Assembly (NCBI RefSeq): GCF_018130615.1
Contig: NZ_JAFCKB010000006.1
Coordinates: 124,001 to 188,000, forward strand
DNA length: 64,000 nt
Source of the DNA: Bradyrhizobium manausense
Lineage (GTDB): Bacteria > Pseudomonadota > Alphaproteobacteria > Rhizobiales > Xanthobacteraceae
Reading direction: 5' to 3'
The notes beneath the pieces are model-generated. The model saw only the letters and a list, made by a program, of their open reading frames with translations. It did no database searches and was not told the DNA's origin. Shown piece after piece: positions 17,985 to 25,898 of this stretch (positions within the stretch are counted from its first letter, which is position 1; every line of letters begins with the position of its first letter). The position numbers and the translations under genes were made by a program.

Positions 17985-19067
17985 ATGACCGATATCGGCG
18001 GTAGTCCCCCCGCTGCCCAGGCCTTCGAGCTTGTGCTCGACAAGCGCGAGAGCCGCGTGGCCGAATTCGACGTTCGTGCGAGATCGCCGCTGCAGAAGCT
18101 TCAGCACTTCCTGCACGCCAATCCGACGGCGGTGCCGGCAATTGTGCTCCTGCTCAGCGTTGCCGTGTTCGGCATCACCGTCGGCCCGCGCTTTCTCTCG
18201 ATGTTCAACCTGTCGCTGATCATTCAGCAGGTCACGATCATCGGCGTGATCGGGGCGGCGCAGACGTTGATCGTGATCGCAGCTGGAATTGATTTGTCGG
18301 TTGGGGCCATCATGGTGCTGTGCTCCGTCATCATGGGCAAGCTTGCGGTCACCATGGGACTTCCAGCTCCCATCGCGCTCGTTGTCGGCGTTGCCGCAGG
18401 TGCCGGCGGCGGCGTACTCAACGGTACGCTCGTGACCCGACTCAAGCTGCCTCCTTTCATCGTGACCCTTGGGACGTGGTCGATCTTTTTCGCGCTCAAT
18501 CTTTGGTATTCGGCGTCCGAGACCATCCGTTCGCAGGAGGTCGCGAAAATCGCCCCGCTGCTGCAGGCGTTGGGGACGCCGGTGAACATCCTTGGCGCAC
18601 GTTTCACTTACGGCTCATTCTTCATGCTCGGACTCGTGGCATTTATCTGGTTCGTGCTGAATCGTACGGCCTTCGGGCGCCATCTCTATGCGGTGGGCGA
18701 CGATCCGGACGCAGCGAGGCTTGCCGGCATCCGAACCGACCGCATCCTCTTCAGCGTCTATGTCATCGCCGGCGTAATTTGCTCGCTCGGTGCGTGGGCC
18801 TTGATCGGGCGCATCGGGTCGATTAGTCCGCAGGCCGGCCAGACGGCCAATTTGGACAGCATCACGGCGGTGGTCGTCGGTGGTGCCAGCCTGTTCGGCG
18901 GACGTGGTTCGATTATCGGCACGCTAATCGGCGCCCTCATCGTTGGCGTATTCCGCAACGGGCTTGCCTTGTCCGATGTCGACGTCCTCTGGCAGGAATT
19001 CGCCGTCGGCTGGCTGATCATCACCGCAGTGGCACTCGATCAATGGATTCGCAAGGTGTCAGCATGA
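17985..19067 (+). CDS. frcC: fructose-type ABC transporter permease
   Basis: The 360-residue inner-membrane protein has about ten hydrophobic helices and the RbsC/FrcC landmarks AAGIDLSVGAIMVL (residues about 97-110), PPFIVTLGTWSIFF, AVGDDPDAARLAGI and GGASLFGGRGSIIGTLIGALI. The GIDLSVG block is characteristic of sugar ABC-2 type permeases. ATG at 17985 has GAGGAAAA upstream and removes a 12-residue unsupported extension. Its TGA overlaps the frcA start (ATGA), indicating translational coupling. Confidence 0.93.
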   Translation: MTDIGGSPPAAQAFELVLDKRESRVAEFDVRARSPLQKLQHFLHANPTAVPAIVLLLSVAVFGITVGPRFLSMFNLSLIIQQVTIIGVIGAAQTLIVIAAGIDLSVGAIMVLCSVIMGKLAVTMGLPAPIALVVGVAAGAGGGVLNGTLVTRLKLPPFIVTLGTWSIFFALNLWYSASETIRSQEVAKIAPLLQALGTPVNILGARFTYGSFFMLGLVAFIWFVLNRTAFGRHLYAVGDDPDAARLAGIRTDRILFSVYVIAGVICSLGAWALIGRIGSISPQAGQTANLDSITAVVVGGASLFGGRGSIIGTLIGALIVGVFRNGLALSDVDVLWQEFAVGWLIITAVALDQWIRKVSA

Positions 19068-19861
19068 GCGCAGGACCGAACGTTCCCGGGGCAACACCGC
19101 TGCTGCAGGCACGCGGCTTGAGCAAGCGCTATGGCCGCGTGACGGCCCTCGACCAGGCCGACTTCGATCTCTATCCGGGCGAAATCCTGGCTGTGATCGG
19201 AGACAATGGTGCTGGAAAGTCATCGCTGATCCGCGCACTCTCGGGCGCACTCGTTCCGGACGCCGGCGAGATCAGCCTCGCTGGCAAGCCAGTTGCATTC
19301 CGTTCACCACTCGACGCTCAGGCCGCCGGCATTGAGACGGTTTATCAAACGCTTGCACTGTCGCCGAGCCTGTCGATCGCCGACAACATGTTCCTCGGCC
19401 GCGAATTGCGCCGGGCGGGTCCGCTCGGCACGATTTGCCGCATGCTCGATCGCAACGCCATGCAGCGCATCGCTCGCGAGAAGCTCACCGAGCTCGGTCT
19501 CATGACCGTGCAGAGCATCAACCAGCGCGTAGAGACATTGTCAGGCGGTCAGCGCCAGGGCGTCGCGGTGGCAAGGGCTGCGGCTTTCGGCTCGCGCGTC
19601 GTGATCATGGACGAGCCGACTGCGGCACTCGGGGTCAAGGAATCGCGTCGTGTGCTGGAACTGATCCTCGATGTGCGACGGCGAGGTGTTTCGGTCGTCC
19701 TCATCAGCCACAACATGCCGCATGTGTTCGAGATTGCGGATCGCATTCACATCCATCGGCTCGGTCGTCGGCTCACAGTGATCGATCCCAAGGCCTACAC
19801 GATGTCGGATGCCGTTGCCTTCATGACCGGCGCAAGGGCACCGATAGAAGTTGCCGCGTGA
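19064..19861 (+). CDS. frcA: fructose-type ABC transporter ATP-binding protein
   Basis: The 265-residue single-domain ATPase has Walker A GDNGAGKSS (residues about 46-54), Q-loop VYQTLALSPSLS, signature LSGGQRQGVAVARA, Walker B VVIMDEPTAALG and switch His in VLISHNMPH. A single nucleotide-binding domain, instead of the tandem form of RbsA, is typical of FrcA. The ATG at 19064 overlaps the frcC stop and has AAGG seven bases upstream. It powers import through FrcC. Confidence 0.93.
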   Translation: MSAGPNVPGATPLLQARGLSKRYGRVTALDQADFDLYPGEILAVIGDNGAGKSSLIRALSGALVPDAGEISLAGKPVAFRSPLDAQAAGIETVYQTLALSPSLSIADNMFLGRELRRAGPLGTICRMLDRNAMQRIAREKLTELGLMTVQSINQRVETLSGGQRQGVAVARAAAFGSRVVIMDEPTAALGVKESRRVLELILDVRRRGVSVVLISHNMPHVFEIADRIHIHRLGRRLTVIDPKAYTMSDAVAFMTGARAPIEVAA

Positions 19862-20429
19862 CAAGGGCTCGAAAGCTTCGTCTTCCTTGGGGACTTAGGC
19901 GCGTCGATGCTCTCTTGGTTCTCGGAAACCTTCGCCGGCGCGGGGCAGCAGGGTCGTGGACGAACCTTCCTCTGATTGGCTCCAATCGGACAACGATTGC
20001 TGGACCTGGGTCGAACTTGTTCATGATGGACTGGAATGAGAGTTCAAGGTTCAATCGGTTGGAAGGCGGCGTGTGCACCGGGAGATCAAGAAAAATCTCA
20101 TCAGAGCCGGTGTAAGCAGACTTTGCGAGGTGGGATTTGGCCGCCTCGGGTCGGCGGAAGAGCATGACCATCGTGCTCGCAATCAGAAAACGCGTCACCC
20201 CTTCGTTGTGCTTCGCGGAGCCCTCGCTGGCCGGACTCGAGAACGAACAGCTATTTCAGTGTGGGTTGGTAGCGCTCCGCCGAATTGAACGTCCGAATCG
20301 GCGCACCAAATGCAAGGTGGAATAAAAGAACGGAACTCCGATCACCGGTACGAGAGATGTGAGGCAGCACACATCCGGAACTCGGGTGACGCGCTAATCA
20401 GGGCTCGGGCATGCGCAACGGAGATTCCA
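19862..20429 (+). other. intergenic region, no gene recognised
   Basis: These 568 bases follow frcA. Several short frames exist on both strands, but none has a convincing ribosome binding site, domain or codon pattern. No T-rich terminator hairpin was recognised close to the frcA stop. Confidence 0.5.
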
Positions 20430-20639
20430 ATGAAGCGTCTGACAATTTGCGGATTGATCGCCGTTGCGTCGCTCGCCGCCGCGACGACCATGCTGCGATC
20501 GCACCCATGGCCGATTGCCGGGACCACCGGCGCGGCCCGCCCAGCCGCCGTGCAGGAGTCGAAAACCGGATCGCAGGCGGATAAACTTCCGGTCCAGGAT
20601 TTCGACGATCGATCGTTGGTGTTTCCGCGTGAGAGATGA
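20430..20639 (+). CDS. small exported protein of unknown function
   Basis: The 69-residue product starts at ATG 20430, with GGAG six bases upstream. Residues 1-20 (MKRLTICGLIAVASLAAATT) form a signal peptide or membrane anchor, followed by a short polar tail ending DFDDRSLVFPRER. Small exported proteins of this type are common in Bradyrhizobium. No function can be assigned. The longer frame open from 20310 lacks a ribosome binding site. Confidence 0.6.
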   Translation: MKRLTICGLIAVASLAAATTMLRSHPWPIAGTTGAARPAAVQESKTGSQADKLPVQDFDDRSLVFPRER

Positions 20640-20764
20640 GGCGGCTCCGGCAGAGCAATCCGCCGGCCCTCGGATGCGCGGTTCGTAAGGGACGCGGCCC
20701 ACGAACTTTTCCGAAACCGCCTGCACTGGCGTCGATGGCTTGAATCGACAGCATCTTTGAACCG

Positions 20765-21115
20765 TCAAGGACCTATCAGATTGGTGAAATTGGAGAGCGT
20801 GCCGGTTGGTTCGCCCAGCAGTCCCAGCGTCCGGAGCGCTGCACTCTGCTGGTCCACTTCCAGGATCGCCAGCAGCACGGCCAGCACGACCGCGACGAAG
20901 ATGAGCAGGGGCGACGCTTCCTGGCTGGTCGGATTGGGATGATGTGAAAGCCAAACGTGAAGACGTCGCAATCGCAACAATACCTGCAAATACGCTTTCG
21001 GTCGTATGTGCACGTTCCGCCTCAGTTCCGAGGTCTTGCGGAGCAGCCTAGAGCCCGGTGCTTCACCGCTCAAGGCGCTGCTTGTCGCACCCTGGAACCG
21101 AGGATGCGAGGCCAT
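20765..21115 (-). CDS. possible small membrane protein, start uncertain
   Basis: The last 60 residues of this frame are SHHPNPTSQEASPLLIFVA and a continuing hydrophobic helix, then EVDQQSAALRTLGLLGEPTG. This looks like a real single-pass membrane protein. The first half (MASHPRFQGATSS ...) is basic, without motifs, and probably not translated; the true start may be a non-ATG codon near 20950. No ribosome binding site was recognised. Treat as a weak prediction. Confidence 0.28.
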   Translation of the reverse strand: MASHPRFQGATSSALSGEAPGSRLLRKTSELRRNVHIRPKAYLQVLLRLRRLHVWLSHHPNPTSQEASPLLIFVAVVLAVLLAILEVDQQSAALRTLGLLGEPTGTLSNFTNLIGP

Positions 21116-21186
21116 CGGTTTGGCTACGCCGCCAAACCGTGCAAAATGGCGTGGTCGATCTCATCTCGCGATCGCCCGGACGGCGA

Positions 21187-22479
21187 ATGAAACTAGGCCT
21201 GCGTCTCTCCGTTGTGCTGCTCGCAGCCGCGCCGCTCGCTGGGCTGCGGCCCGCGTCCGCGCAATTGATTGGGCATGGTGGCCCAGTACGGGCGATCGCC
21301 GTCTCAGTGGACGGCAAGACGGTGCTGTCAGGAAGCTTCGACACGGCAGCGATCCGATGGTCCCTTGCAACCGAATCCGCCGAGCAGGTGTTGCGCTTGC
21401 ATGCGGATGCGGTGAACGCGGTCGCCTTTCTGGGCGAGGCGAGAATGGCGACGGCCGGCGCGGACGGACGCATCGCGATCTGGACCGCAGGCCGGCAGCA
21501 ACCCGACAAGGTCTTCGAAGGTCATACGGGGCCTATCGTCGCGCTTGCTGTCTCGCCGGATGTGTCGACACTCGCATCGGCCTCGTGGGACCGCACCGTG
21601 CGGCTGTGGTCGCTTTTGGACGGCACGTCGCGCGTGCTGGAGGGGCATTCGCAGAACGTCAACGGGGTCGCGTTCACGCCGGACGGACAGTCGCTCGTGA
21701 GCGTGGGTTACGACCAGACGATGCGGGTCTGGCATTTGACGGATGGCACGTCCGAGATTGCCAAATTGCCTGCGCCATTGAACGCCGTAGCGATTGCGCC
21801 GGATGGCGAGATCGTCACGGGCGCGGCGGACGGAAGGTTGCGCATGATGACCGCCGACGGCAAGGAGAGCGGCAGCGTCGTGGTCGACGCCACGCCGATC
21901 GTGGCCTTGGTCATCTCGCATGACGGTGCGTTGATCGCCGTGGCCGGCATTAGCGGCTCGGTTGTGATCGTCGATCGCAGGGCGCGCAGCGTGCTGCGCA
22001 CGCTTGTCGGGGCCGGCATGCCGGTCTGGTCGGTTGCGTTCCAGCCTGATGGCGCGACGCTTTTGACTGGCGGCGCGGACGGCAAGATCAGGCGCTGGAA
22101 TGCGCTGACCGGCGATACTCTCGGCTCGAACCTGTTGGGCACGCCGACCGATCCGCTCGCCGGCTATGCCGGCGATCGCGGCGCCGAAATTTTCAGGGCC
22201 TGCGTCGCCTGTCACACCCTTTCGGACAAGGAGGTGCAGCGTGCCGGCCCGACGCTTGCCGGGCTCTACGGCCGGAAGATCGCCTCGCTGCCGGGCTACC
22301 GCTTCTCCGACGCGCTCAAGAGGATGGGCATCGTCTGGACGCCAGAGACCGTCGCCAAATTGTTCGAGGTCGGTCCGAACGCCTATACGCCCGGCACCAA
22401 GATGCCGGAGCAGCGTATCGGCTCGGCGGAAGATCGCCGGGCACTCACGGAGTTTCTGGCGCGCGCGACCGCGAAGTAG
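21187..22479 (+). CDS. exported WD40-repeat protein with C-terminal cytochrome c domain
   Basis: The 430-residue protein has a signal peptide (residues 1-23). About seven WD40-type repeats follow, for example HGGPVRAIAVSVDGKTVLSGS, HTGPIVALAVSPDVSTLASAS, HSQNVNGVAFTPDGQSLVSVG. A class I cytochrome c domain ends the protein, with CVACH at residues 339-343 and a probable Met ligand at 406 in KMPEQ. It would be a periplasmic redox protein with a beta-propeller that may bind a partner. It is convergent with the Fe-S protein of the formate dehydrogenase locus, suggesting but not proving a role in electron transfer there. ATG at 21187 removes a 43-codon unsupported extension. Confidence 0.88.
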   Translation: MKLGLRLSVVLLAAAPLAGLRPASAQLIGHGGPVRAIAVSVDGKTVLSGSFDTAAIRWSLATESAEQVLRLHADAVNAVAFLGEARMATAGADGRIAIWTAGRQQPDKVFEGHTGPIVALAVSPDVSTLASASWDRTVRLWSLLDGTSRVLEGHSQNVNGVAFTPDGQSLVSVGYDQTMRVWHLTDGTSEIAKLPAPLNAVAIAPDGEIVTGAADGRLRMMTADGKESGSVVVDATPIVALVISHDGALIAVAGISGSVVIVDRRARSVLRTLVGAGMPVWSVAFQPDGATLLTGGADGKIRRWNALTGDTLGSNLLGTPTDPLAGYAGDRGAEIFRACVACHTLSDKEVQRAGPTLAGLYGRKIASLPGYRFSDALKRMGIVWTPETVAKLFEVGPNAYTPGTKMPEQRIGSAEDRRALTEFLARATAK

Positions 22480-22498
22480 CCCTTGCGCGAACAACACT

Positions 22499-24517
22499 CT
22501 AATTCTTGTTGTCTCGGTGGCGCGAGTAGTCGTCGGCCGTGCGCGGCGGGGCCCGCTCGGGGACGCCAGCGAACGGATCGAATTGCTGCTCGGTCATGAC
22601 GATGGCGCGGCAGTCCGCGCACATCCGCAAGATCTCGAGCCGCTTGTCCTCAGCAGGGTACATCCAATGCTGGCCCTCGAGCTTTGCCGCGACCCGATCG
22701 ATCGTGCTCTTCACGCCGAACGGTGTACCGCAGCGGACGCACAGCGCGGGCTCTTCCTCCTTGATCGCGACTGCGCTCGCACGGGCCGCGCGAAAATCGA
22801 TCTGCGGCCTGAGCGTGATGACCTTTTCGGGGCATGTGCTCTGGCACAAGCCGCATTGCACGCAGGCGTCTTCGACGAATTTGAGCACGGGCCGCTCGGG
22901 ATCGTCGCGAAGCGCGCCGGTTGGGCAGACCGAGACGCAGGACAGGCACAACGTGCATCCATCGGTATTGACGCTGATGGTGCCGAGGGGCGCGCCTTGC
23001 GGCAGGGCGACCACGTCGACCGGCATTGGCGCGAGGCGGTGCAATTCGCTCAGGGCAAATCGTAGCAGGTCGCATCGCTTGCCGACTGTCCTGAAGGTGG
23101 CGGGTGTCTGGACCGCCGCAAGCGTCTCGATTGCGCCCAGTTGCGCCCCCAGCGCGTCGGGATCGTCTGTTTCGATCGTGGCCACACGGCATCCGTCAAA
23201 TCCGAGCCCGGTCAGAATGGCATCGGCCATGGCGATCGTTTGCGATAGTCCGGTCACTTCATGCCGTGGTTTTGCGCGCAGCAGGAACCGCACGGCGGAC
23301 GCGCCGTAGGCGAATGCGCCGACAACCGCTTCCAGCCCCACCTGCGTCAGCTCGTTGACACCGAAGGGAAGCGCGTTGGCCGGCAGCCCGTCGCCATGAC
23401 GTGCGAGCGCGTCGATCAGCGGCGTGCCGTGCGGGCTGTCATGCAGCAGCAGCATCGGATGCGTGCCGCCGGCTGCGTGATAGGCGAGCAGCATGGCGCG
23501 AAGGGTCTGCAGTTGGGTGTCCGCGGGCGGCAGTGCGTAGGATGCTGCTCCCGTGGGGCACGCGGCCGCGCATTGTCCGCAGCCGGCGCAGACGTCTGCG
23601 TTGATTGCAACATGATCGCCAGCGGGGGTGATCGCCCCAGTCGGGCACAGGTCAAGGCAGCGATGACATCCGGTCAGCTTCGAGCGCGAATGGGCGCAGA
23701 GACCAGGCGTGAAGTCGACATATTTCGGCTTGTCGAAACTGCCGACGAGGTCGCGCGCGGAAAGCACCGCGCGCAGCACGGCGGCGGGTTCCCTGGGATC
23801 CGCACGCAGATAGCCGTCGCGCAGGTCGTGCGCAGGAAATAGCGGCATCCCGCCGGAGAGGTCGAGTACGAGATTGCACCGCGAGGTCGTCCCGTTGCGC
23901 GGAGATTCGAACACGAAGCGATCGCGCGACGACGGGCGGGGCTTCGCATAGTCGTCGATCGTGAGCTCGAAGGCGCCGAAATGTCCCCGGGCGCTTCGGA
24001 TCGTGCCCTTCACGATCGGGAAGACTGTTGCCGCAGGCGGCGTGATGTCCGTCGGCTGGTTGAGCATGACCGTGACATCGAGGTGGTCCGCTAACATCCG
24101 GCCGGCTTCGATCGCCGTTTCGTCGCGCCCATAGATCAGGACGATGCCGTCGCTTGTCAGCGTGACCAGCGGATAGTCCGGCGCGGGAACCGCAGCGGCC
24201 GCGAGCAGCGCGGCCATCTTCGCACCCGCATTCGCGCCGTCGCGCGACCAGCCTGCGGTCTCGCGGAGGTTGACGAAGCCGATCCCATCAGGGCGTTCGG
24301 CGGCCTCGTCGGTAAACTGCGCCGCCTGCTGCGTGCAGGCGACCGTCAGCGCGCCGCCCGCCTTTGCGGCACTGCGAAAATGTTCGAGTTCCGCGCCGCA
24401 GAGATGACGAAAGGTTTTGATCTCACAGCTGGGGCATCCACGCCGGATCGCCGCCGCGTCGAGGCGCATCGTGTCTTCACACGAGCAGATCAGGACGGTC
24501 TTTGCTGGTTGCTCCAG
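22499..24517 (-). CDS. multi-cluster 4Fe-4S protein of the formate dehydrogenase locus
   Basis: The protein holds two double-cluster ferredoxin modules. The first has CHRCLDLCPTGAI and CAGCGQCAAACPTGA near the middle; the second has CTLCLSCVSVCPTGA and CVQCGLCQSTCP near the C-terminus. A CxxC...CxxC pair follows (CVRCGTPFG, CADCRAIV), possibly zinc or iron. The frame from ATG 24469 gives 656 residues, but coding continues upstream with VLICSCEDT, a Cys motif that looks conserved. No ATG, GTG or TTG exists there, whereas a CTG at 24517 has GGAGGG at the right distance, giving 672 residues. Probably cytoplasmic; electron transfer or cofactor maturation for the dehydrogenase is inferred from position only. 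Confidence 0.85.
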   Translation of the reverse strand: MEQPAKTVLICSCEDTMRLDAAAIRRGCPSCEIKTFRHLCGAELEHFRSAAKAGGALTVACTQQAAQFTDEAAERPDGIGFVNLRETAGWSRDGANAGAKMAALLAAAAVPAPDYPLVTLTSDGIVLIYGRDETAIEAGRMLADHLDVTVMLNQPTDITPPAATVFPIVKGTIRSARGHFGAFELTIDDYAKPRPSSRDRFVFESPRNGTTSRCNLVLDLSGGMPLFPAHDLRDGYLRADPREPAAVLRAVLSARDLVGSFDKPKYVDFTPGLCAHSRSKLTGCHRCLDLCPTGAITPAGDHVAINADVCAGCGQCAAACPTGAASYALPPADTQLQTLRAMLLAYHAAGGTHPMLLLHDSPHGTPLIDALARHGDGLPANALPFGVNELTQVGLEAVVGAFAYGASAVRFLLRAKPRHEVTGLSQTIAMADAILTGLGFDGCRVATIETDDPDALGAQLGAIETLAAVQTPATFRTVGKRCDLLRFALSELHRLAPMPVDVVALPQGAPLGTISVNTDGCTLCLSCVSVCPTGALRDDPERPVLKFVEDACVQCGLCQSTCPEKVITLRPQIDFRAARASAVAIKEEEPALCVRCGTPFGVKSTIDRVAAKLEGQHWMYPAEDKRLEILRMCADCRAIVMTEQQFDPFAGVPERAPPRTADDYSRHRDNKN

Positions 24518-24582
24518 GTTAAGCCCTCCGTCAGTGCGGCGCTGAGGACGGACTCGCGCCGATCAGTTGTCTCGTATAAATA

Positions 24583-24596
24583 TTCCCTATCGGGAA
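24583..24596. promoter_or_regulatory. palindrome in the divergent fdh control region
   Basis: TTCCC-TATC-GGGAA is a perfect five-base-arm palindrome, located between the two divergent genes of the formate dehydrogenase locus. It is next to AT-rich sequence (TATAAATATT) that could form a -10 region. It is a plausible site for a dimeric regulator controlling both directions. No regulator family is identified. Confidence 0.4.
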
Positions 24597-24606
24597 GAAA
24601 AGGAAA

Positions 24607-25374
24607 GTGGAGGACGGCCTGCGGTCGACCCCAACCAGCCATATTTCCCTGGCGGAGCCAATTCATCTGCCGCCGCCGTTCGCACTCGTCCGGCTGCGTG
24701 AGGGCGGAGATGCCTTCGCCCACGCTTGCCGCATTGCACCCGAAAGTGGCGCCGGAACGCTGGTCTATGTCGGACGGTTCGATCTTGCCGAATTTGCAGT
24801 GGTGCTCGAGCCGAGCGAGCCCTTGGGCGCAGCGCGACGCGCCTTCTACGCCAGCATGGTCGCGCTCACGGATTCTCTCCGCGCCTATGCGCCACCGAAC
24901 AAGGTCATTGCGATCGACTGGCCCGACGCGGTCAGGATTGACGGCGGGCTGGTCGGCGGCGGTCGGATGGGATGGCCGCCGTCCGCGCGCGAGGACGAGC
25001 CGCCGGCGTGGCTAGTGTTCGGCGCCATGATCCGGACCGTCGCTATGACTGATCCGGGACCCGGCGTTCATCCACTGGCGTCAGCGCTGGACGAGGAGGG
25101 GTTTGGCGATGTGGGGGCCGTGCAGGTGACCGAGAGCTTTGCGCGCCACCTGATGCGGGCAATCGACGGTTGGCAGGTCGATGGCTTTGACGGCATCGCG
25201 CGCGACTATCTCAGTCGCGTACCGCGCGAGAGGCAAACGCTTCTGCGGATTGACGGTCAGGGCGATCTCCTCACGCGGCGGCTCGGCACCGACACGACTG
25301 AGCGGGGTGGGCTCGTGGAGGCACTCGCCACGCCATCCTGGTTCGATCCGAAGCTCGGAGGGCCGCGGCTATGA
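24607..25374 (+). CDS. biotin/lipoate ligase-like protein of the fdh locus
   Basis: The 255-residue protein resembles the biotin/lipoate A/B ligase superfamily with a DUF4444-like tail. Landmarks are LVYVGRFDLAEFAVVLEPSEPLGAARR (residues about 50-76), PPNKVIAIDWPDAVRIDGGLVGG, which corresponds to the WPND-IYI segment of biotin ligases, and WLVFGAMIRTVAM. It begins with GTG at 24607 after an AGGAA sequence and ends overlapping the next gene (ATGA). Whether it attaches biotin, lipoate or another cofactor is unknown. It heads an operon of five overlapping or closely spaced genes leading to the formate dehydrogenase, so a maturation role is inferred. Confidence 0.8.
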   Translation: MEDGLRSTPTSHISLAEPIHLPPPFALVRLREGGDAFAHACRIAPESGAGTLVYVGRFDLAEFAVVLEPSEPLGAARRAFYASMVALTDSLRAYAPPNKVIAIDWPDAVRIDGGLVGGGRMGWPPSAREDEPPAWLVFGAMIRTVAMTDPGPGVHPLASALDEEGFGDVGAVQVTESFARHLMRAIDGWQVDGFDGIARDYLSRVPRERQTLLRIDGQGDLLTRRLGTDTTERGGLVEALATPSWFDPKLGGPRL

Positions 25375-25898
25375 AACTGCTGCGCACCATCGCGCTAGAT
25401 CCGTCCGACACCATTATGTTCGACGTGCCGGCCGTATCAGGCGAATGGGCCATCTCCGGCGCCTTTCGCTTCTGCGATCGGGATCCGGCGAAACTGAGCG
25501 GCAAGGGGCGCGCCGCCTTCCGCAGCGGCTTCCTTGGCGTGCAATCCTGGGGCTGGTCGACGCTGGCGCAGATCGTTCCGGCGACCGAGGATGATTGCCG
25601 GGCGCTGGTCGAACTGCTTGCCAGGCAACTCGTCGATCGCTTCGGCGCGCCGGATCTGGCAACGGCGCGGCCTGCCGCAATAGACGAAGTCGCCTTTGTG
25701 CAATCGCTCTGTACCCATCCGATCAGCTCGCTCATTGCGGTGCACCGCGCGGCCAATGACGGCGAGGTCCGCGAGACCTTCCGCAGGTTGCAGTTGCGGA
25801 AAGGGCAGGGCCATGGCAGGGCGTTCTCGTTCATGGAGGTGGAGGAGGACAGCGATCTCAACCTTGCGGACATCGCTGGGGAGCTGCAACACCGATGA
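25371..25898 (+). CDS. DUF6505-type protein
   Basis: The 175-residue soluble protein begins MKLLRTIALDPSDTIMFD and contains WAISGAFRFCDRDP and KARQAFRSGFLG-like text (KGRAAFRSGFLGVQSWGWST). It has no signal peptide, membrane helix or obvious cofactor motif. It overlaps both its neighbours by ATGA, so it is translated together with the ligase-like and DUF6352 genes. I recognise it as the uncharacterised DUF6505 family found beside formate dehydrogenase genes in alphaproteobacteria. Function unknown. Confidence 0.78.
   Translation: MKLLRTIALDPSDTIMFDVPAVSGEWAISGAFRFCDRDPAKLSGKGRAAFRSGFLGVQSWGWSTLAQIVPATEDDCRALVELLARQLVDRFGAPDLATARPAAIDEVAFVQSLCTHPISSLIAVHRAANDGEVRETFRRLQLRKGQGHGRAFSFMEVEEDSDLNLADIAGELQHR

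Noticed and set aside
21328-22497. 389-codon open frame antisense to the WD40-cytochrome gene
   Set aside because: The plus strand has repeated WD40 units and a CxxCH site; the antisense product is Arg/His-rich without motifs.
24490-24723. 77-codon minus-strand frame over the divergent fdh control region
   Set aside because: It overlaps both divergent starts and lacks motifs; the Fe-S protein frame explains the coding signal in its lower part.
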